Source: Clostridia bacterium (GTDB taxonomy: Bacteria > Bacillota > Clostridia > Oscillospirales > Acutalibacteraceae). Taken from it: a DNA stretch of 37,627 nt. Of this stretch, positions 32,999-37,627 are shown in pieces. Where the stretch lies: contig JAFTCX010000089.1 of NCBI GenBank assembly GCA_017454485.1, positions 1 through 37,627 of the forward strand. Reading direction: 5' to 3'. The notes below the pieces were generated by a model that was not told the DNA's origin, made no database searches, and saw only the letters and a list, made by a program, of their open reading frames with translations. Positions within the stretch are counted from its first letter, which is position 1, and the number at the start of each line of letters is the position of its first letter. Both the position numbers and the translations under genes were made by a program.

Positions 32999-33871
32999 AT
33001 GAAAAAACTTTTGGCAATCCTTCTGGCAGCACTGCTCGTCCTCTCCCTTGCGGCGTGCGGCGGCAACAATGCGCCCGACCCGTCGGCCGCACCTTCTCAA
33101 AGCGACGCGGCAAGCGAGGTCACAAACCCGACCATCCGTCTGTCCACCACAACCAGCGTCAACGATTCCGGCCTGCTGCCGTATCTGCTGCCGGTGTTTG
33201 AAAGCGAGACCGGCTACAAGGTGGAGGTGCAGTCCGCAGGCACCGGCGCGGCGATTCAAAAGGCCATTGACGGCAACGCCGATCTGATCCTTGTGCACGC
33301 CAAGGCGTCCGAAGAGGAGTTCATCAACGGCGGCTACGGCGTGGAGCGCCTGCCCTTCATGTATAACTTCTTCGTCATCGTCGGCCCGAAGGACGATCCG
33401 GCAGGCATCGCCGACTGTGAAGACGCGGCCGCTGCCTTTGCGAAAATTCGCGAGAGCGAAAGCAAGTTCATTTCTCGCGGCGACGAGAGCGGCACCCACA
33501 AGGCCGAGCTGAAGATCTGGGGCGAAGCAGCACCCGACGCGGCGAACGACAGTTGGTATATCAGCGCTGGCCAGGGCATGGGCGCCTGCCTGACGATGGC
33601 AAGTGAGCAGCAGGCCTACTGCCTGACCGATAAGGCGACCTTCCTTTCCATGGAAAAGGATCTGAACCTCGGTCTGCTGCTGGAAAAGGGCGACGATATG
33701 AAGAACACCTATTCGTTGATCGCGGTCAATCCCGAAAAGATCGACGGGCTGAATGTGGAAGGCGCAAAGGCGCTGATCGACTGGATGCTTTCCGATGAAG
33801 CGAGCGAAATGATCGCAAAATACGGGCAGGAACAGTACGGCGTTTCGCTGTTTTCTTTGCTTGAGAAATAA
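32999..33871 (+). CDS. tupA: Tungstate ABC transporter substrate-binding lipoprotein
   Basis: A 290-residue lipoprotein with lipobox LAAC (Cys20). 'RLSTTTSVNDSGLLPYLLPVFESETGYKVEVQSAGTGAA' is the TupA signature; the TTTS (50-53) and the Ser and Gly that follow bind the oxyanion. 'FISRGDESGTHKAELKIW' and 'GQGMGACLTMASEQQAYCLTDKATFL' are also family motifs. It captures tungstate for tungsten-dependent oxidoreductases. I chose the ATG at 32999 because AAGGAG precedes it; an ATG at 32975 would lie at the edge of the riboswitch-like leader. It is followed by tupB after five bases. Confidence 0.9.
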   Translation: MKKLLAILLAALLVLSLAACGGNNAPDPSAAPSQSDAASEVTNPTIRLSTTTSVNDSGLLPYLLPVFESETGYKVEVQSAGTGAAIQKAIDGNADLILVHAKASEEEFINGGYGVERLPFMYNFFVIVGPKDDPAGIADCEDAAAAFAKIRESESKFISRGDESGTHKAELKIWGEAAPDAANDSWYISAGQGMGACLTMASEQQAYCLTDKATFLSMEKDLNLGLLLEKGDDMKNTYSLIAVNPEKIDGLNVEGAKALIDWMLSDEASEMIAKYGQEQYGVSLFSLLEK

Positions 33872-33876
33872 GCGGG

Positions 33877-34563
33877 ATGGACGCGTTCCGGCAGGCGATG
33901 CACCTGCTTTTTACGCTGGACGATGAACTGCTGCAAATTCTCGGTGTGACGATGCGGATGTCCTTTTTCAGCACAACGATCTCGTGTCTGATCGGGCTTC
34001 CGCTCGGCACACTGCTCGGAACCCACAGCTTTCGCGGAAAAGCGTTTTTGAAAAAACTGCTGCATACGCTCATGGGCTTGCCGCCGGTGGTGGCAGGCCT
34101 GCTTGTATATACACTGTTTACCCATTACGGGCCGTTCGGTTCGCTGCATCTGCTGTTTACGGTGCGCGTGATGGTGATTGCGCAGTGTCTGCTGATCACT
34201 CCGGTGGTTACCGGCCTTTGCGCGTCCTATATGGAGCAGTCCGCCGCCGGCATATTGGAAACCGCGCGGGGCATGGGGCTGCCGGCCGGACGAGTGCTGC
34301 TGCTTTGCCTGTCGGAAAGCCGCACCTCTCTGCTTTCCGTGGTGCTGAGCGCCTTCGGACGTTCCATTGCGGAGGTCGGCGCGGTGAGCATCGTCGGCGG
34401 CAACATCCAATGGAAAACGCGCGTGATGACCACGGCGATCATGCTGGAGACCAACAAAGGCAATTTCAGCTTTGCGCTGGCGCTCGGCTGCATTCTGCTG
34501 CTGATCGCGTTTGCTGTCAACATCGCCGCGTCGTGGATTGTGAAGGAGGTGCGCTATGATTGA
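33877..34563 (+). CDS. tupB: Tungstate ABC transporter permease
   Basis: A 228-residue permease with five to six helices. 'MRMSFFSTTISCLIGLPLGTLLG' and 'MGLPPVVAGLLVYTLFTHYGPFG' are typical of TupB, and 'ETARGMGLPAGRVLLLCLSESRTSLLSVVLSAFGRSIAEVGAVSIVGGNI' contains the EAA-type coupling loop and following helix. The start codon at 33877 has a weak ribosome site (GCGGG) and follows tupA by five bases, suggesting coupled translation. It overlaps tupC by eight bases. Confidence 0.9.
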   Translation: MDAFRQAMHLLFTLDDELLQILGVTMRMSFFSTTISCLIGLPLGTLLGTHSFRGKAFLKKLLHTLMGLPPVVAGLLVYTLFTHYGPFGSLHLLFTVRVMVIAQCLLITPVVTGLCASYMEQSAAGILETARGMGLPAGRVLLLCLSESRTSLLSVVLSAFGRSIAEVGAVSIVGGNIQWKTRVMTTAIMLETNKGNFSFALALGCILLLIAFAVNIAASWIVKEVRYD

Positions 34564-35167
34564 ATTGACGAACCTCAAAAAACAATACGGCGCGCGCACG
34601 GTGCTGGATGTGCCGTCTCTTTCCGTGAAAGCAGGCGCGTGTGTGGCGCTTATCGGTGCAAACGGCAGCGGAAAAACCACGCTTTTGCGCATCCTCGCCG
34701 GACAACTGAAGCCGACGGACGGCACCTTTTCCGCACCGCAGCCGGTGCTGTATCTGCCGCAGCGCAGCTATGCGTTTCGCGGCACCGTGCTGCAAAATGT
34801 TTTGATCGGCACAAAGAACAAAAGGGAAGAAGCGCTTTCTCTGCTGGAACGCATGGAGCTGACGCCGCTGCTGCAAAAGAGTGCGCGCTCACTTTCCGGC
34901 GGAGAGCTGCAGCGGCTGGCGTTTTGCCGCCTGATGCTGCGCGAGAGTGCGCTGCTGCTGTTGGATGAGCCGACAAGTGCATGTGACGCGCACGCGGCAG
35001 AGCTGCTGCTGCGGGAGTTGCAGCGCTTCCGTGCGGCGCAGAACTGCTCCGTTTTGCTGAGTACCCACAGCAGCGCCGTTGCCGCGCAGGTTGCCGACCG
35101 GTGTGTGCAGCTGGAAAACGGCAGGATCTCGGCAGACGGAACACCGCAGCAGTTTTGTACCCGTTGA
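34556..35167 (+). CDS. tupC: Tungstate ABC transporter ATP-binding protein
   Basis: A 203-residue ABC ATPase with Walker A 'GANGSGKTT', Q-loop 'VLYLPQRSY', signature 'LSGGELQR', Walker B 'LLLLDEPTSACD' and the H-loop at 'LLSTHSSAV'. It energises TupB. AAGGAGG lies inside the end of tupB. The stop codon is embedded in a dispersed repeat (35157-35175), so the repeat forms the last codons. Confidence 0.9.
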   Translation: MIELTNLKKQYGARTVLDVPSLSVKAGACVALIGANGSGKTTLLRILAGQLKPTDGTFSAPQPVLYLPQRSYAFRGTVLQNVLIGTKNKREEALSLLERMELTPLLQKSARSLSGGELQRLAFCRLMLRESALLLLDEPTSACDAHAAELLLRELQRFRAAQNCSVLLSTHSSAVAAQVADRCVQLENGRISADGTPQQFCTR

Positions 35168-35185
35168 TTCACTTGCATAGAATCA
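35157..35185. repeat. Copy of the GTACCC..TGATTCACTTG repeat at the tupC 3' end
   Basis: GTACCCGTTGATTCACTTG (35157-35175) matches 31635-31653 at 17 of 19 bases. An overlapping inverted repeat TTGATTC (35164-35170)/GAATCAA (35179-35185) can form a hairpin. It marks the left edge of the AT-rich Nmad3 cassette. Confidence 0.7.
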
Positions 35186-35217
35186 AAAAGGAGGCAAATG
35201 CGCAAAAAAAGATTCGC

Positions 35218-35246
35218 TTGCTTTTATTCTTGTTTCGATGTATAGT
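35218..35246 (+). promoter_or_regulatory. Promoter of the Nmad3 cassette
   Basis: TTGCTT (35218-35223), 17-base spacer, TATAGT (35241-35246). The start would be near 35253, leaving a leader of about 70 nt. Confidence 0.55.
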
Positions 35247-35323
35247 TATCCTGTCAGAAAAAACAAACAGAAAGAAGCAAACGAAATCATAAGAAGCCCA
35301 AGCTTCGTTAGGAGCAATCAAAC

Positions 35324-36130
35324 ATGAAAATCATTCTTTCCAGAAAAGGCTTTGATTCAGCAAACGGCGGTATACCCAGTCCGATCATGCCCAACGGAAC
35401 CCTTTTGTCAATGCCAATTCCATCCGATGACAATGTGTGCTATGACGACTTGCTTTATGATGAAATGACTTATTCTGAAATATTAGGCCAGCTTGCTCCT
35501 CGCAAAAGGTTCAGTCAATGTCATGTTGACCCTGATATAAGAGAAAACTGTAGAAAAGAAAGAATACAACAATGGATCCCAGCTTTTGGACAAATAGGAT
35601 CTGCACAAGGTGTTTTGAATTATGCAAATGTCGAAATCGGTGATATTTTTCTTTTCTTCGGCTGGTTTCGAAAAACAGAGTTTTACAACGGACAGTTTCG
35701 TTTTATACGCAAAAACAATGGAGACTTTTATGAGCATTCTGATTTGCACATCATATATGGATATATGCAGATAGGTGAAATTATCACTGACAAAGATCAA
35801 ATTGCAAAATTTACATGGCATCCGCATTCTGGAAATACCCGTTTAGAAAACAAATCAAATACTTTGTACCTGCCCTCGGAAACATTGTCCATTATCCCAG
35901 GCTTTCCCGGTTATGGTACTCTTAATTATCGCACAGATCGTGTGTTAACTATGAAGGGACAGAATCGTGCAACATGGAACACGTTGCCCTTTCTTTTGCC
36001 TGAACATATTTATGGGGAAAGGAAAAATGCTGCCAAGGGAAAAGGGCTATATTACAATGGAATTTGGCAAGAATTGGTGATCTACGAATCAGAAGGACTT
36101 TTAGACTGGGTCAAAAGCATTATTGAGTAA
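35324..36130 (+). CDS. Nmad3-family putative nucleotide modification protein
   Basis: A 268-residue protein beginning MKIILSRKGFDSANGGIPSP. The opening, with 'GTLLSMPIPSDD', 'CHVDPDIR', 'FGQIGSAQGVLNYANVEIGDIFLFFGWFR' and 'WHPHSGN', matches what I know of the nucleotide-modification-associated domain 3 (Nmad3) family. That family was predicted from comparative genomics of base-modification systems; its biochemical role is not established as far as I know. AGGAG is nine bases upstream of the ATG. The gene is AT-rich and starts a three-gene cassette with a Phd/YefM-like protein and a glycosylase-like protein. A repeat of the family at 31634 lies at the left edge. Confidence 0.72.
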   Translation: MKIILSRKGFDSANGGIPSPIMPNGTLLSMPIPSDDNVCYDDLLYDEMTYSEILGQLAPRKRFSQCHVDPDIRENCRKERIQQWIPAFGQIGSAQGVLNYANVEIGDIFLFFGWFRKTEFYNGQFRFIRKNNGDFYEHSDLHIIYGYMQIGEIITDKDQIAKFTWHPHSGNTRLENKSNTLYLPSETLSIIPGFPGYGTLNYRTDRVLTMKGQNRATWNTLPFLLPEHIYGERKNAAKGKGLYYNGIWQELVIYESEGLLDWVKSIIE

Positions 36131-36164
36131 TCCAATAGCCAATCTGTAAAGAAGGTACATTAAG

Positions 36165-36413
36165 ATGATTGATGAAAAAACGATCTTCTCTATGGCACAG
36201 GCAAACCAAGATTTTTCGCAGATTGCTCACGCAGCAGATCAGACCGGCAAATCTATCATTGTTGAAAATGATCAGCCGAAGTATTTGGTTCTAAGTGCAG
36301 AATCCTACAGCTGCGTTCTTGAGTTGACTGAAGATGAAATCATCGATATTGTGGCAAAACGAGTTTTATATCGATATCTACCGGCATTCAAGGCGTTGGC
36401 AAACCAAGAATAA
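36165..36413 (+). CDS. Phd/YefM-like antitoxin or DNA-binding protein
   Basis: An 82-residue protein. 'ANQDFSQIAHAADQTGKSIIVENDQPKYLVLSAESY' is the Phd/YefM DNA-binding fold signature (N-terminal helix, 'I.VENDQPKYLVLS..SY'). Such proteins normally neutralise a Doc or RelE-type toxin and autoregulate. No Doc or RelE gene is adjacent; the neighbours are the Nmad3 protein 34 bases upstream and a glycosylase-like protein 23 bases downstream. It may therefore regulate the cassette or neutralise one of its products. The ribosome site is weak (AAGGT). Confidence 0.75.
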   Translation: MIDEKTIFSMAQANQDFSQIAHAADQTGKSIIVENDQPKYLVLSAESYSCVLELTEDEIIDIVAKRVLYRYLPAFKALANQE

Positions 36414-36436
36414 TGTTTAAGTAAAGGAATAATAAA

Positions 36437-37216
36437 ATGGATCTGAAAAGCATTTATGAGAAGAGTTACAACTTTCTCGTTAGCGAGTCAAAAGACTTCG
36501 TGTCAAAAGAGCAAATTGATGTGTTCATTTCAACGCCGGATAGTTCAGAGTGTCGCGACCTTCATTCGGCATATATCCTTCTGCTTGGCATTCTTCAAGA
36601 CTTTAATATGTATCCAAATGTTATTCAATTTGAAAAGCGAAAAGCGCAAATTCTTCGGATTCTGCACGACGGCGATTTGAAGTATATTTCTTCACTTGAT
36701 GTTGCCGCTCTACTGGCTGAGTTTAAAAACGAGTTTGGCTTTCAAAATGACACATTGTGGCGGAAATACTGTAAGAGCATCATCACAGGTGCACGCTTTA
36801 TGTCTCTTTTTATAGATGACAATGATTTCAATCGTACATTTGACGCTTTCGATAAAAGCGATATGACCCGCGAAGCTTTTGCTTTGTTCCTTTCAAAGAA
36901 GATTTACAATATGGGCTTTGCCGTTGCATGCAACTGGTTGAAAGAGTTAGGTTACTATAAATATGCAAAGCCGGATACGCACATAAAAGATGTGTGTTCG
37001 GCTTTGAACCTGATACAAAACAATGATGATATTTCATGCTTTGAGGCAATTATAAAAGTGGCAAATGCTGCCGAGGTTGACGCATATATAGTTGATAAGG
37101 TTTGGTGGCTGATTTGTTCGGGAAACTTCTATCGTTACAAAATCGTTTTGCCACATCCGAAACAAAGGAAAGAACGGTTTTTAATGTTATGTTCCAAAGA
37201 TGCAGCCAAAGAATAA
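36437..37216 (+). CDS. HhH-GPD DNA glycosylase-like protein
   Basis: A 259-residue, mostly helical protein. The region about 149-205 reads 'LSKKIYNMGFAVACNWLKEL' then 'YAKPDTHIKDVCSAL'. It resembles a helix-hairpin-helix followed by the catalytic-Asp loop (P/VDTHV-type) of HhH-GPD base-excision enzymes, and 'VDAYIVDKVWWLICSGNFY' fits the next helix. The hairpin lacks the Lys of bifunctional glycosylases, and no FeS Cys cluster follows, so if active it would be monofunctional. I am not certain of the family; a purely structural helical protein is the alternative. AAGGA is eight bases before the ATG, and a terminator follows. Confidence 0.55.
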   Translation: MDLKSIYEKSYNFLVSESKDFVSKEQIDVFISTPDSSECRDLHSAYILLLGILQDFNMYPNVIQFEKRKAQILRILHDGDLKYISSLDVAALLAEFKNEFGFQNDTLWRKYCKSIITGARFMSLFIDDNDFNRTFDAFDKSDMTREAFALFLSKKIYNMGFAVACNWLKELGYYKYAKPDTHIKDVCSALNLIQNNDDISCFEAIIKVANAAEVDAYIVDKVWWLICSGNFYRYKIVLPHPKQRKERFLMLCSKDAAKE

Positions 37217-37239
37217 CGTGAACTTCCCTCACGCAAAAA

Positions 37240-37270
37240 CTCCGCCGGATTTCTCCGACGGAGCTTTTTT
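37240..37270 (+). terminator. Terminator of the Nmad3 cassette
   Basis: CTCCGCCGGA (37240-37249) pairs with TCCGACGGAG (37254-37263) with one mismatch, followed by CTTTTTT. Confidence 0.88.
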
Positions 37271-37417
37271 AGATGAACAAATTGATGGTGATGTCCTTCC
37301 ACTGATTCACCCTTCGCTTCGGGTCGCGGGCGCGAAAATACGCTTCCGCGTCCGATTTTGTGAGGGTAAATCCGGCAAAACGGACATATCGTCGGGTGTC
37401 GCTTAACGCGTTGTCCC

Positions 37418-37627
37418 TCAGTTCTTGATCGCAGCCTGGGCAGCAGCCAGACGGGCGATGGGCACGCGGAACGGGGAGCAGGAGACGTAGTCGAGGCCGA
37501 TCTCGTGGCAGAATTCCACGCTGGTCGGGTCGCCGCCGTGCTCGCCGCAGATGCCGCAGTGCATCGTCGGGCGGACAGCCTTGCCGAGTTCGACAGCCAT
37601 CTTCATCAGCTTGCCGACGCCGACCTG
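37418..37627 (-). CDS. ppdK: Pyruvate phosphate dikinase, C-terminal fragment
   Basis: The gene enters from beyond the right edge of the window and only the last 69 codons are visible. '[20 protein letters not shown]' and '[24 protein letters not shown]' are the C-terminal signature of pyruvate phosphate dikinase, including the active-site Cys in CGICGEHGG. The enzyme interconverts pyruvate, ATP and phosphate with PEP, AMP and PPi in glycolysis or gluconeogenesis of anaerobes. It is convergent with the Nmad3 cassette. Confidence 0.93.
   Translation of the reverse strand, partial: QVGVGKLMKMAVELGKAVRPTMHCGICGEHGGDPTSVEFCHEIGLDYVSCSPFRVPIARLAAAQAAIKN

Noticed and set aside
35198-35245. A 15-codon open frame behind an AGGAGG in the leader before the Nmad3 gene
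   Set aside because: The spacing from AGGAGG to ATG is only three bases, and its end overlaps the -10 region of the better-supported promoter.

Overview
The window looks like a chromosome segment of an uncultured, gut-type Clostridia bacterium, probably Oscillospiraceae/Ruminococcaceae. The reasons are the Firmicutes gene order hrcA-grpE-dnaK, strong AGGAGG ribosome sites, TTGACA-N17-TATAAT promoters, clostridial-style lipoproteins, pyruvate phosphate dikinase, and a secreted protein ending in the CxxCG...GFFHSIL tail common in this group. Core genes are GC-rich. Two blocks (about 10.53-14.77 kb and 35.2-37.2 kb) are clearly AT-richer, as is the 5.9-8.3 kb surface-protein locus.

Layout. 0-5.4 kb: heat-shock operon hrcA-grpE-dnaK-clpP-dnaJ, with clpP inserted between dnaK and dnaJ. 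DnaK carries Val in place of the conserved interdomain-linker Asp. 5.4-5.85 kb: a compact type I toxin-antitoxin locus, made of a 35-aa holin-like toxin on the minus strand and a convergent antisense RNA with its own consensus promoter and terminator. 5.87-8.84 kb: a 50-aa ribbon-helix-helix regulator divergent from a large secreted CHAP-domain protein. The intergenic region holds a palindrome inside the promoter.

9.0-15.9 kb: a GPH-family sugar transporter, then an AT-rich sugar/glycan island (polytopic GT-C-like protein, GT2 glycosyltransferase, convergent cupin sugar isomerase and DegT aminotransferase), then a flavodoxin and a membrane protein. 15.9-21.0 kb: AI-2E-family membrane protein, a beta-propeller-like protein, a dense hairpin element of about 240 bp with a cloverleaf fold, a lipoprotein/membrane pair, and an orphan solute-binding lipoprotein.

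21.1-25.7 kb: zinc uptake operon (small Cys/His-rich membrane protein, znuA, znuC, znuB, accessory lipoprotein), followed by a DUF2975-like protein and a free-standing TipAS domain. 25.7-29.6 kb: minus-strand pair of a GH78-like lipoprotein and a large unrecognised protein. 29.8-32.6 kb: aminotransferase, luxS and a short-chain dehydrogenase. 32.8-35.2 kb: tungstate transporter tupABC behind a probable Moco/Tuco riboswitch. 35.3-37.2 kb: AT-rich cassette of an Nmad3-like nucleotide-modification protein, a Phd/YefM-like antitoxin and a HhH-GPD glycosylase-like protein. The window ends in the 3' end of ppdK on the minus strand.

No tRNA, rRNA, CRISPR array, transposase or integrase was seen. The candidates for under-described biology are the Nmad3/Phd/HhH-GPD cassette, the type I toxin with its Shine-Dalgarno switch, the cloverleaf element at 18.0-18.3 kb, and the small repeat families.
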